A stretch of 64,000 nucleotides of DNA from Prillingera fragicola (lineage: Eukaryota; Basidiomycota; Tremellomycetes; Trichosporonales; Trichosporonaceae). Where the stretch lies: positions 2,790,001 through 2,854,000 of the forward strand of contig BEDY01000001.1 of the NCBI GenBank assembly GCA_002335605.1, written 5' to 3'. How positions within the stretch are numbered: position 1 is the stretch's first letter; each line of letters opens with the position of its first letter. This document shows, piece after piece, positions 21,238 to 32,553 of the stretch. A program made the position numbers and the translations under genes. The notes beneath the pieces are model-generated. The model did no database searches. It had not been told where the DNA came from and worked only from the letters and a program-made list of their open reading frames with translations.

Positions 21238-24200
21238 CAGGAGTTGCTGGCCGGCTGTTGTTTACACAGGCGGGGTTCTGAGGTCGCCTGTTAGTGTGCC
21301 ACAACAACACTAGCCGCCGTGGTGCTCACAAGACAGTTTCGTCGAGAGCAAGCTGGGACACGAGGTGTATATGCAACCTGGAAACGGCAGTGGTGTTGTT
21401 GTTGCGTGTATTTTGACGGGTCGTGGTGGGGCAGGCCTGGCCGAAGAGTTGCGGTTGGTCGTTTGACTGTGGATGTTGGGCAGGGAAGGTGGTGCCGAAG
21501 GGAGCTGTGTTGGTGTATGCAAATGAGAAACAGTGAACAAGGTAGCAATGAGAGATGAACAGGTGAGTAGCGGCTGCCGACACTGGCGTTGTGCAAACGA
21601 GTCCAGCCCTTTGGGCTCGTCGGTTTGCGCAAGACCACGAGTGAGTGGTGGTGGTCTCGGCGACGACTACCAAGGGCAGGTAGGTCCGGGTGGTGTTTAC
21701 CAGGTCCCTCGCTGCTTCCCGGCCTCGCTAGCCTGGGCTTCTGCGGCTTCTGCTCACGACATGGAGCACAGTGGTGGTATGTGGGTCACGCGCGTGGTCG
21801 TCAAGGGGCAACGATGCCGGACCAAGAAGAGAACAGTCGTAGAGGCAAAACACCACTCTCCTCCTGTGCAGCGTCCGCAGGGATGTACGGCTCGTTTCAG
21901 ACTCTATGCAGCAGGAGAAGGGGATTCATGCAGCGCACGAGAGCAGAGGAGCAGCCGGGGAGTGCAAGGGGTCATCCGGCAAGGCTGCCCTGGCGTGGGG
22001 TCTAGGCACGCATTACGATCAATGGAGGCTGGACACTCACAGACTGCTGCTGCTTGAATGGCAAGTCTTTGCAGTTGGAGAGCAGAGTGAAGACATGCAT
22101 GCACAACATGGTCTAGGCTTGCACTTCTGCTTGGCGTATCAAGAATCTGTGGGAACATTATGCGTGAATAAGGTCCAGATATCGGCCAGTGAGCCTCATC
22201 GTCTCTAGCCATGTTTTGGGTTTATTCCAGTCTCGAGCTTGGTCTTGCCCCGGTAAGATGCCGTTTAACGCGATAACATCGTGGGATCGTGAGACGACAA
22301 CAAACTTGGTCGTGTGGCAAACTCTGCAGTCTAGCCCACCCAGTGCACCAGAGTAGTTGTCGTCTCAACTGGATGCTCTGGACATGACCCGCCAAGGCGG
22401 GTTACGAGACAAGCTCAAGTGGCTTGCCCCCATCCGACATTACAGCAACTACCAACTCTACTCTGCGGCATCTTGTCATCTCCCCACGCTGCCGTACGGT
22501 GGCGTCTCACGCCGCATACTTCGCAGCATGAACCAGCAAAGCCGCGATCACTTGCTCACGACGTGTAGATTGCAGGGCGGTGGCACACTCCCCGCGCGGC
22601 GGAGCGAGCAAACGCCGTCCGCCCGAGCTGCTCCACGCCAGCAGCCACGCCGAAGACTAGTAGCTAACTGTGTGGAGCACATCGCCGCCAGCCTCGCTTC
22701 CGGCTAGGTTGCGCAGCAGCCAGCCAGAAGGCCAGTGTACGCATCATGGGAAACACCCCCTTGCCCATCGCTGCAGGTTTCCAGTTTTGGTACACTTCCC
22801 GGGTCAGGGCAGAGGTCCTCCCCTGACGGCCCCACGTTGCAGGTGCTGCAGCGCTGCAGGTACTGTTGAGCTTCCCGGTGGAATGCTCAGTGCATCGCAG
22901 CCAAGGACTAGGGCTCGGGGGCAGGCACTTCCGGGCCGGCCGCATGCCGTTGACGCGTCTTGTGCTTGTTCTCACCCCAGGTAGCTGTCACCTGTCGATC
23001 ATTGGAGCTTGGCGGTGCGTGCTCGTCTACCTGCGGAGAAGTCGCCACGTATGGGTAAAGCTGATGCACCAGCCAGGCTTGGCGGTTGCAGAGTATGATG
23101 CCAAAGAACGCAAGGTGCTCTGGCAGGGGCATGGTTTGCGCAGGCACATGGACTACGTTTCGACTCTCGTCTACCCACGAACAGGCGGCAGGCAAGCTCA
23201 AACACGTCCTGGCAGCTAGCAGCTCACATGCGAAACGACATCCTCGAGTTCTAGAACTTGGCACAAGGCACCTCCCTACTTGCTCCTCGTGTCAGCGTGT
23301 ACCCATGTTTTACATCCCCCTTGTGCTGCTTCTGATCCTTTGATGCCAGAGGTCATGGCTGGTACTGCGCAGAGAACACGGGGTGCGTCGTTGGTGTGGC
23401 ACAGAATCGGCCCCGTCGCCACGTCGTCACGACGAGGCAGACTGGTCTCTGTAGTCTAAACCCTTTCACACGTCCAGTTGCAGCACGTGTCAAGGATAGG
23501 CTGCAGCGCTAGCGTCTGACCTCGTAGCGAGGCAGACCAATGCGACACAGCAGGGCGACCCCAGAATCGCACTCCGTCTGGTCTGGGTACCACTAAAAAT
23601 AAATAATAATTTTATTTGCACGTACGTCGTAGTGAAATCCCAGGGTCAAGCGTGTCTGGGACGAATCGGGACGGGGGTCGTCGTGGTGATTCCCGGCGGA
23701 ATTCCTCGCGTCGGTGTGTCGTCTTGGTGCGCGGTGCAGTGTGGCTCTGGCTGGTGATCTTGCGCCGGAGGGTGTGCGCCGGCTTCTGGTTAGCTCTCCG
23801 GGTTGTGCGAGCGCGATCGCAGGGAAAGTGTTGGACGATGGGCACGCCAGGTTGTCTGGACTAGATCTGGCAGCCATGATATTGGACACGCATCGTGCGT
23901 GGCTTAAATGTGGCGGTCGTCGTGGCTTGAAGTAATACTGCAGCGATGACTTTAGTCTCTGTCTAATAAGGTAGTTACTGCAGGAGGTGTCACATCGATG
24001 TAGTTGACAGCCACGCTGTCCACAAATTTACTCGGACGCTCGTCGCCGAGAAGCTTACCATCCTCGCTGTCCGTCGAGGTACTCGCCTCAGTCTGAATCG
24101 CAAGGTATCACCCCACACCCTACATCTCGATTGGGATTACAGTTGCAACTGGCTCTCATGTCCAAATGCAACCACCACTCACCAACTCAACGCACAACGA

Positions 24201-24267
24201 CACTCGCTAGAATGACAGCTAATGCATCAATGCAAATGCAGATAAAGACATATACACACCCCTACCC
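21238..24267. other. 3.0-kb region without a recognised gene, upstream of the disordered-protein gene
   Basis: Short open frames occur on both strands but none exceeds 175 residues and none resembles a protein family or links across plausible introns. The region lies 5' of the disordered-protein gene (-) and 3' of GLE1 (-). Positions 23595-23620 form an AT-only-like patch (A/T runs with partial dyad symmetry), conspicuous in this GC-rich setting. A long regulatory region or non-coding transcripts are possible; sequence alone cannot show either. Confidence 0.4.
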
Positions 24268-26296
24268 CTACTCCTCCCACTCCCGCCCCACAGGCGCCTT
24301 CAGCCGCCCGTCCCTCCCCCACCCCTCGAGCAACAGTCTCAAGCGCGCCCTGGCCGCCTCCGAGTCGCCTGGGATCTTGCCCGCCTCCAGACCCCCCATG
24401 ATAGCGACGAGCACTTTGCCGACCTGCCTCGGCCCGAGGACGGCGAGGAGGTCCGCGCCCGCCGTGTCGAGGAGGACGGATATGAGGTGCGCGCTCGGCT
24501 CGGCGGCGGGCAGGCCGCCGCGCGTGATGGAGGCCAGCCACGTCCACGCCGCTGGCAGGCGGAGGGGCGCGGGTATGAGTGCTGCGAGCTGCTGGGGTGT
24601 CGGCGGGGAGGCGATCGTGCCCACGATAGAGCGGTAGGGCGCCGCGAGGACGGCAAAGTAGAGCGTGCAGATGCCGCCCATGCGTGCAATGTATTCTGCG
24701 ACGGATTCGTCGGCTTTGCGGCCCGTGGCCTTTTCGTACTCTTCCCTCGGCAACGTGCCGCGCGCAGGGTAATGCGGGATGACCCATGGGTTCTTCTTCA
24801 CCAGACGAGCAAAGAGGATCGGCGCGAGTGCGCCGTGGCCGCGGAAGATGAGACCGAGCACGATGCGCGCCAGGGGGAAGGCGGCGTCGGGCTTTGCCGA
24901 GACTTCGTTCTCGGCTTGTTTGATGAGAGCTTTGGCTGTATGCGAGAGCAGGTAGCCGTAGCTCGGTGTCAGGTGCTCCAGCATCACCGGAGACGCGGCA
25001 GAGGGAGGGGAGGGGAGCTGGCCGCACAGTATATCGTTAATGTCGGCCGTGATGCGCACGATCGAAGACTTGGTGTTGACCACTTGGCCCAAGCCACGGG
25101 TGATGAGACGCATGCCTGGGCGCAGAGGCTTGCGCAGGTCTGGGTTCGCCTTGATGACATCAATGACGCCAGAGCGCATCTGTTTCTGCACACCAACCCA
25201 GTGGGCCCACTCGGTCGTGCCACGGCTGCCCTCGGCGGCAACGGCGCGCTGCTTGTCCTCGGCGGCCTTGGCATCCTCCTCTGCCTTGGCCTTGGCAGCC
25301 GCTGCAGCTTCAGAGGCAGCCTTGTCCGCTGCCTCTTTCTCCGTCTTTTCGCGTGCAAGACGATCAGCCTCGGCTTTCCGTGCGAGGGCAGCCTTCTCCT
25401 CCGCAGCGATACGAGCCTCCTCCTCCTCCTTGCGTTTGCGCGCGTCGGCGGCTGCTCGGGCCTGCTTGTCGGCCTCTCGCCGCTCAGCGTCCTTTATAGC
25501 AGCGTCGATGTCCTGGACGTCAGCAAGCCCTTCCACAGCGTACACGCTCAGCCCACTCACCGCCCACAAAGCCGCTTCCCTCTCCTCGAAACTCTTCTGC
25601 CTCTCCTCATCCTCCTTGCCCTGCTTGACAGCCAACCCCGCCATCATCCGCTCAATCTCGTCCGCCTCACTATCCCTCTTGGCGGTACTAGCAGCAAGCA
25701 TTTCCTGCCTTGCCTGAGCCTCGTTGGCGCGAAATCTTGCCGCACGCTCCCCAGCAACGCGATGGCCCTCGTACCACGCCTCGGTCTCTGTGCTCTTCAC
25801 CCAGTCGGTGTAGGCGCTGGGCTGCTCGCGGAGAAGTTCTGAGACGGTGGGCTCCCACCCGCGTTTCCAGGAGGGGCCGGCACGAGGCGGAGGGAGCGTG
25901 CTCTGCCTGCGCGGCATGGGGCGGGCTATGGGTTTGCTGGCTTTCGGCTTGGCTGTCTCTTTCCTGCATGCGTTAGAGTTTGTCGCTGTAACAATAGAAA
26001 CGCACTTGGGCTCGCGCCATTGCAAGACGGCATAGCTCCCATCCAGCAAGTCGCCGACCTCGTCCTCAGAGTCGACCTCGGACTCGTCAGAGGACTGGAG
26101 CATGTCGCGGATACTCTCGCCGAGCTTGCTCATGCGGCGTCTGCCTGTCAGCGCGACTCTTCTGAAGAATAAGCGAAACGCACTTTGTCAAGTCTGGAAC
26201 ATGATCCGACTCGTCTGACGAACAGCCATCGTCGAGCACGTCGAGGACGACATCGTAGTCTGACTCGCTGTCCGACTCTGCGACTCCGAAACGCAT
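24268..26296 (-). CDS. GLE1: mRNA export factor GLE1 (nuclear pore)
   Basis: Exons 26296-26184, 26140-26006 and 25963-24268, 647 residues. Gle1 sits on the cytoplasmic face of the nuclear pore and, with inositol hexakisphosphate, activates the DEAD-box ATPase Dbp5 to release exported mRNPs. The N-terminus is acidic; residues about 150-320 form a long Glu/Lys/Ala-rich coiled coil (RKRKEEEEARIAAEEKAALA); the C-terminal GLE1 fold has AFPLARIVLGLIFRGHGAL, FARLVKKNPWVIPHY and a late Trp-containing AAWTWLASI. Intron 2 (25964-26005) is 42 nt, a multiple of three with no in-frame stop, so unspliced RNA would still encode a protein with 14 extra residues. The upstream exon is needed to start at MRFGVAESDS. 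Confidence 0.9.
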
Positions 26297-27470
26297 TGTG
26301 CGTTGTCGCGGCGCGCGCGGAGGTGTACAGTCTATGTGAATCTATATGCAAGAAGAAGAGAGGTCGTTGAGGCTGCGAGACCAAGACTGCAAGTATGCCG
26401 GGATGTGGTTTGTGCAATGATACAAGGACGAGTGTGTATTGTGGATGCTATCGGCTGACGGTTGTTGCTGCAACGGTACAGGCAACTTTGGGTGACGGAC
26501 AGTATTACGTAAGAATACATGTGGAGTTCACGTGTGTTTAGCGTGGTTGTGTCACGTGGTTCAACAGTACGACGGCTGGCTCGATACGAACAGGCAGTTG
26601 TTGCTGATATCGAATTGTGGGGCGAAGGGAATGAATTGAGGACGACGAGAATTCGTAGACAATGTGACGGTGGTTGACTGGATCAAACAGGAAGAGCATC
26701 AGTCAGCGACCCACAGAGATCCGACTGTGCGTCGGCCGACCCTCTCCCTAAGCGTGCAAGACCGAGGTCATGACCCGTCTGACGACGACCGTGGATCTGT
26801 CAGCGCTGGATGAGGAGCAGGTTGGGAAGCGAGCTACAGCTCTGATTGGTCGTTGAACGGTGGGCTACTCCACAGTGTCTTTGATAGCTAGTGTTGTGCA
26901 TGTTGATGGCGATGAGCACCGCTGCAGCGATGAGGTATGATAGCTACAGAGCATCAGACATGCATTGAACGAGGAGGCAGACAGCAGTGATGGACGGATG
27001 GTAGTTGCTGATTAGATTAAGAAGTGAGCACGCCATTTGTTTTGCAGCATGCGCCCCTGGTAGATATCGGCTAGCACATCTATCCATCCATCCATCCACT
27101 TGTTCTTCTTCTACTCTTAACCCTGGTTGCTCTCTGACATATTCACACGTTCATACTCCTGAACGCTAGCCCACGCCCCCCGTTTCCTAGTACGGGAGAA
27201 CGTGTGCGACTGCTGCAGCGTGAGAAGCAGCACTGGGGCAGAGATGCGGTGAATGTGGCGGCGACGTCATTTATCGCTCAACTAGATGCGCGCGCGCAGG
27301 CTCTGCTGACTCGGCCATGATGCGGCCATGGTGCCAGCACGGCATGCTCCAGCCATGATCCGCCCAGCTCAATACAAGATACAGCCCCCTCACCTATATA
27401 ACCATTCGTCCTCATCTGCATATCTACCACATCGCATTCCAATCCCTTTGTACATCCCGATCCATCCATC
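26297..27470. other. Divergent promoter region between GLE1 and EGT1, 1.2 kb
   Basis: No coding feature. A short CATC repeat lies at 27082-27098 and a TATA-like element near EGT1 at 27395. Confidence 0.5.
27395..27401 (+). promoter_or_regulatory. Candidate TATA box of EGT1
   Basis: TATATAA, 70 bp upstream of the EGT1 start codon and the clearest TATA element I saw next to a start in the window. Its use is inferred from position only. Confidence 0.4.
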
Positions 27471-30400
27471 ATGTCATCACAGGTCATCTACACGCTCCCA
27501 AGCGTAAATACAAATGGTGACGCAGAGGCAGACTCGCTCCGCACCCAGATCGAACGTGGGTTGGCCGGCACCGATACCTCGCGTGTCCCAGGCGACACTG
27601 AAGAGGACAAGAAATGGGCCTACAAGCGCTCCGTCCCCACTGTCGTCCTCTACGACGAGGCAGGTCTCCGGTGAGTATACCTTGCTTTCCCCACTCTTGT
27701 CCACGCTACCGTAATGGAGCCCCACCGGCGGAGAACAATCCGACCTGACATGCACAGGCTGTACGATAAGATCACGGCCGACGCACCAGAATACTACCTG
27801 TTCGCCGACGAGCTCAACCTGTTCCAAAACCATGGCCACGAGATCGCCCTCGCCATGGGCTTTCCCGGTGGCGCCAGCAGTGGCACAAACGAGTGTACTG
27901 CACAGGAGGGCGAGACATGCCCCAAACAGCGTGACCACTTTAGATACCCACCGCCGAAACCTTGGAAGCCGGCGCGGTGGGGGGACGCAGCGGTTGGAAA
28001 GTGGAACAACGGCGTAAACGGCGAGGAGGGGCTGGGCGGGGGTGCTGAACGCGGCTGGGACGTTGTCGAGTTGGGAGCAGGGTGAGTCCGGCGTGCGAGT
28101 GCATGATCAGTGGCTAACACACGCAGTGCGCTCCGCAAGACGGCCCACTTGCTCACTGCCCTCGCCGAGGCACTGCCTCCCAGTGACAACGACGAGCCGC
28201 AGATCACCTACCATGCGCTCGATCTGAGTCGCCCCGAGCTCGAACGCGTTCTTGGCGAAATGGACGACGCGTATGGCGACGCCCTCGCTGGTCGAGTGGC
28301 GTGTTATGGCCTGCACGGCGACTACTTTGCGGGTCTCAAGTTTGTGCGTGACGGCGGCCTCGCTAGCTTGTCGGCTAGCGGGTGTGTGTCGCCCCAGCCT
28401 ACGCCTTCAGACACGGTCGGCACGACGGACGAGTCGGACAGCGCCCCGGCCTCGCCGATGAGCCCCGTTAGCCACTACCTTGCCACGCCTGCCATGGACG
28501 CCGCCATGCTCCCGGCTATCGAGGACGCGGACGTCGAGGCCCACAACCTGCCACCCACGGGCATGTCGCCGCCCGAGACCAAGTCGCCGATTGCGACTGT
28601 CAACACTGTGGAGGCGAGCTCCACGACGCCAGGCTCCACAGACGAGTCGGACGACGAGAAGCCCGAGATCCCCGACCGCCCACTCCACATGGTCTTCCTC
28701 GGCTCGTCGCTCGGTAACTTTGACCGCGCCGAGGCCGCGCCTTTCCTCCGTGCCCTCCCGCTTCGTACAGGCGACACGCTCCTGCTCGGTCTTGACGGCC
28801 GCCCGGCCCCTGGTGCCGAGGGTACGCGAAAGGTGCAGATCGCGTACAATGACCCGCAGGGCCACACGCGCGCGTTTGAGGAGCATGGCTGGGACGTCGC
28901 CCGCGAGGCGCTTGGGCTGCAGCCTGACGACAACATTGAGTTTGTCGGTCGTTACAATGAGGTGCTCGGTCGTCATGAGGCATACTACCGCGCCAAGGAC
29001 GCCCAGACTATCCACCTGCCGGACCGTAACGAGGACGTCAACCTCGAGGCAGGCGAGCTGCTCCACATCGAGTGGAGCTACAAGTACTCGCTTGGCGAGG
29101 CGCTCCAGCTTTTCGTCGATGCCGGTCTCAATGTGATTGACTCGTGGAAGGCGCCTGGCTCCGAGTACAGGCTGTGGTTGCTTGAGCGCCCCGAGGCTCG
29201 CCCGGTCGTCGCCGAGCCCAACACCAACCCTGTCAGCTGGCCGGCCAACGTGCCTACGTGGGCCGAGTGGGAGGGCATGTGGAAGGTCTGGGACCATATC
29301 ACGCTCAACATGATCTCCAAGTCGATGCTGCACCAAAAGCCCATTGATCTGCGCCACATCTGCCTCTTCTACCTGGGCCACATTCCGACCTTCCTTGACA
29401 TTTTCCTCACCCGCGCCACAGACGGCAAGCACACGCACCCAGAGTTTTTCAAGGACATTTTCGAGCGTGGCATCGACCCCGATGTCGATGACCCCAACAA
29501 GATCCACTCCCACTCCATCGTGCCGACGTGCGAGGCCGACTGGCCCACACTCGAGTCTATTGTCGCTTTCCGCGACCGTGTCCGCGAGCGCCTCCGCAAG
29601 GTGTACGACGACATGGAGGGCGGCCGCCTGTCCATTGACAAGGTCGGTCGCTCCGTCTTTATGGGACTCGAGCACGAGGCAATGCACGCCGAGACACTCC
29701 TCTACATGCTCCTCCAGTCGCCTCTCACGCGCGCCCCGGGCCCTACCCCGCAGTGGGACACGCTCGCGGCGCACTGGGCCGCCGCCTCTGACGCAGCCAA
29801 CAAGCAGGGCACGGCGGGCATCCTCACGGTACCCGCCATGACCGTCTCGCTGGGCCACAACGACCTCGAAGCCGTCCCCACCGCAGCAGGCGGCGAGTAC
29901 GGCTGGGACAACGAGCACCCGGGCCACGCCGTGCCCGTCGGCGCGTTCGCTGCAGAGGCCCTCCCCGTCACCAACGCGCAGTACCTCGCCTTCCTCTCCG
30001 AGTCAGGCAAGCTCGCAGCCCTCACGGCCGGCACCGCCCCGGCGTCGTGGGTCCAGGCCAAGGACGGATGGGCGGTACGCACCCTCTTCGGGCCCGTACC
30101 CATGGCGATCGCCGGCGCGTGGCCTCTGATGGCCTCGCGCGACGAGCTGCTCTCCTACGCGTTTGCGCACGGGGGCCGCCTGCCGACCGAACCCGAGCTC
30201 CGCGCCCTCTGGACCCACCCGCAGGGCCCGCGCCCGGCCGGCCTCGCGGCAAACGTCGGCTTCAAGCACTGGCACCCCGTGCCCCCCGCCCCGACCATTG
30301 TCGATAACGCCGGCAAGACGCTGCACGGCCACAACGGTGGTGTGTGGGAGTGGACGTCGACGCCGTTTGCGGCGTATGACGGGTTTGTCGAGAGTACCCT

Positions 30401-30566
30401 CTATCCGGGCTACAGCGCCGATTTCTTCGACGGCAAGCACTTTGTCGTGCTCGGTGGATCGTTTGCGACTGTCCCCCAGATCGCGCGCAGGAAGAGCTTT
30501 AGGAACTGGTACCAGTCAAACTATCGGTTCGCATGGTGTGGCGGCCGTGTCGTGTATGATGTGTAG
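27471..30566 (+). CDS. EGT1: Ergothioneine biosynthesis protein Egt1 (EgtD-EgtB fusion)
   Basis: Exons 27471-27670, 27758-28081 and 28127-30566, 987 residues. Fungal Egt1 trimethylates histidine to hercynine with S-adenosylmethionine, then couples it to cysteine with iron and oxygen, the first two steps to the antioxidant ergothioneine. The EgtD-type methyltransferase part has VVELGAG (split by intron 2) and HMVFLGSSLGNFDR. The DinB-like part follows (IDLRHICLFYLGHIPTFLDI, then the iron-binding HxxxHxE in EHEAMHAETLLYML). The C-terminal FGE-sulfatase domain has LPVTNAQYLAFL, GGRLPTEPELRALW, NGGVWEWTSTPF and ends FAWCGGRVVYDV. A Ser/Thr/Pro-rich insertion at about residues 255-355 interrupts the methyltransferase. 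The converging PRI2 gene ends 136 bp away. Confidence 0.95.
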
Positions 30567-30702
30567 AGTTGTATCGAGAAGGAAGAACAAGGACTGTGTA
30601 GTAGTGAACCCAGAAGTGCACGCGGCGCTGGCGCTGGACGTGGTTAAACACAAATGCATGTACATCCTGCCCCCAGACGGCTCGTCTACACTGTGGCAAC
30701 AC

Positions 30703-32269
30703 TCACGTGCCGTCCATCCTGACATCCTCGACCCTGCCCAGCCTATCCTTTTCAATCTCGCGACTCTTGTCCGTCCACTTGTTGGGATGAATGACACTCT
30801 CGCCGTTCCCCAACCCATCGCCCTTCTTGACCCCGTGTGTAATCTCGAACAACCGCGTGCACGCGACGTGGTAGTGGCTGCTCTTGACCGAGTCGAGCAT
30901 GTCGCGCATCTCGGGCCCACCCCGCTCGAGCTGCGGGTACGACTCGAGCAAGAACGTCTGCAGGTTGTCGGGCGAAAAGTGCCGGAAGGGACAGCCGTGC
31001 GAGTCCTGCGTGCCAGGCTGGTTGGCAGTGAGAATCTGCTGACAGGACTTAGGCGCATAGTTCCTGCGCGCACCCTCCTGGCCGTACGAGTGGCGAATGT
31101 TGTATTTGTACTCTTTGTTGAACTTGTCTTCGGTCGTTTTGGGTGCGTACATCCTGCGCCAGAAGATGAGAGCTTCCTCGAGTGGAAGGCCAATGCCCTT
31201 GAGGAAGAGACCGAGCTGGAGTCGACCCCAGTGCTTCAAGTGGGCGTCCTTCTTCAGGCGCTGGTAGAGGTTGAGCATGCACGGTGGGAAGTGCTTGCGC
31301 GCGACGTCGTCGACCATCTCGGCTGTCACTGCTGCGCCGCTGTCGGACGAGACATACTCTCCGCCGCCCAGGCCGGCAAGGAAGGACGCGGCGAGGTGGT
31401 CGATGACGGGGCCCAGACGCTCGTCCTCGTCCATTCGCGGCAGGTTCTTTGCCGTGATCTAAAGTCAGCCCCACCTGATAAGCAAACTCACCTCAAGCGC
31501 CTTCTCCAACCTCGCAGTAAACGCCTGGAGCACCAGACTGATCTGCATGCTCTGTGGCACATATGCCAATCCACGACGCACAAACACGCGCCTCTGTGCA
31601 ATCAAATCCGGCACCGATGCCCACGAGACCTTGAAAAAGCTCTCGGCGCGGAACGCGTCCTTGGTCGCCCACTGCATACACAGACGCAGCTGCTCGTCGA
31701 CTTCTTTCCTCTCCTCGGATCCAACAACAGCCCAGTCCAGGTTCAAGTCGCGCAGGAACGCAGCGCGCTCGTGCTGGTCATCAGTCTCGAAACGGTGCTT
31801 GAACAGCATTGTCTCGGCGCGCACGAACCGCGCGCGCAGTTCTGGCGAGCGCGCAAACGACAGCCTCAGCACCCAGTGGCCAATCTCGTCTCGCCTCCGC
31901 TCCTCCTCGAGATTTGCTGTGCGCGCAGTGTTGGACGACAAGGGCAGGTGCTGTTTCAGGTAGGTGGCCAGCGCGGTAGAGAACTGCGCTGGCGGGAGGT
32001 TGCGGTGGGACAAGGCTTCAAGATGGGACAAGACACGCAGGCGATCGAGTGCGCATGTCTCGAATTCGTCAAGAGTGATGTCCAGGAGAGGGGGGCGGTC
32101 GTAGCTGGGTTGTCAGTTGGGGTGCGATTGTTTGTTGTGCGCACAAGTTTAGACGATGGCGGTAGCGGTCGCTTGGCGGGACGCCGGTACCGGTGTGGCC
32201 ACGCTTGCCGTGGAGCTTGACCTCGGAGGTCGATGCGGCAATGTTATGCCGTGTTGTGGGTTTGAACAT
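30703..32269 (-). CDS. PRI2: DNA primase large subunit (Pri2)
   Basis: Exons 32269-32145, 32104-31492 and 31458-30703, 497 residues, the usual size. Pri2 with Pri1 and DNA polymerase alpha makes the RNA-DNA primers of replication. The N-terminal domain has HRLNFYDRPPLLDITLDEFE, formed by splicing at 32105-32144, and AYVPQSMQISLVLQAFTARL. The C-terminal iron-sulfur domain keeps four Cys at about 306, 385, 402 and 446, in HFPPCML, KSCQQIL, HGCPFRHF and VACTRLF; spacings (79, 17, 44) are close to those I recall for yeast Pri2. The stop TGA overlaps a perfect donor-like GTGAGT, but no convincing downstream exon exists. Confidence 0.93.
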
Positions 32270-32553
32270 GCTGAATGAAAGTGAATGGGTTGAAGAGAGC
32301 AAGAAGTTGACGCGATTGTTGTCCGTCAACAGTCGCGTCGCGTCCCTCATGACTAACGGGGGTATTTCCACGTGGTTCGTTTGGTGCCTGAAAGTAAAGT
32401 CAACGGACGCGACATGAGCCCAATGGTGCCCTAGTCGTTGACATTGCCCTCATGCCCATGTTCTTGCGACAGAATAGCTGGCAAGTCCACGAACACCATA
32501 TTCATGTAGCCAAGATTAGCCCCATCTAACCCCAAAGCCTGTATTAACCACCA

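Noticed and set aside
20390..21313. 307-codon frame on the + strand over the 5' end of the disordered protein gene
   Set aside because: Shadow frame without recognisable domain; composition is that expected from reading the other strand.
21533..22208. Frames of 100-174 codons upstream of the disordered protein gene
   Set aside because: No family resemblance, erratic composition and no splice-linked continuation on either strand.
28407..29927. 506-codon antisense frame within EGT1
   Set aside because: Mirrors EGT1 codons, has an Arg/Val/Gly-rich composition typical of antisense shadows, and no domain or splice continuity.
30560..30705. Possible extra last intron of PRI2, because the stop TGA overlaps GTGAGT
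   Set aside because: The only extension would run into the 3' end of EGT1 with low-complexity sequence; the protein already has normal Pri2 length.
30163..32220. A 685-codon open frame on the + strand
   Set aside because: It runs out of frame through the end of EGT1 and antisense through PRI2, both firmly identified. High GC at third positions makes such shadow frames common.
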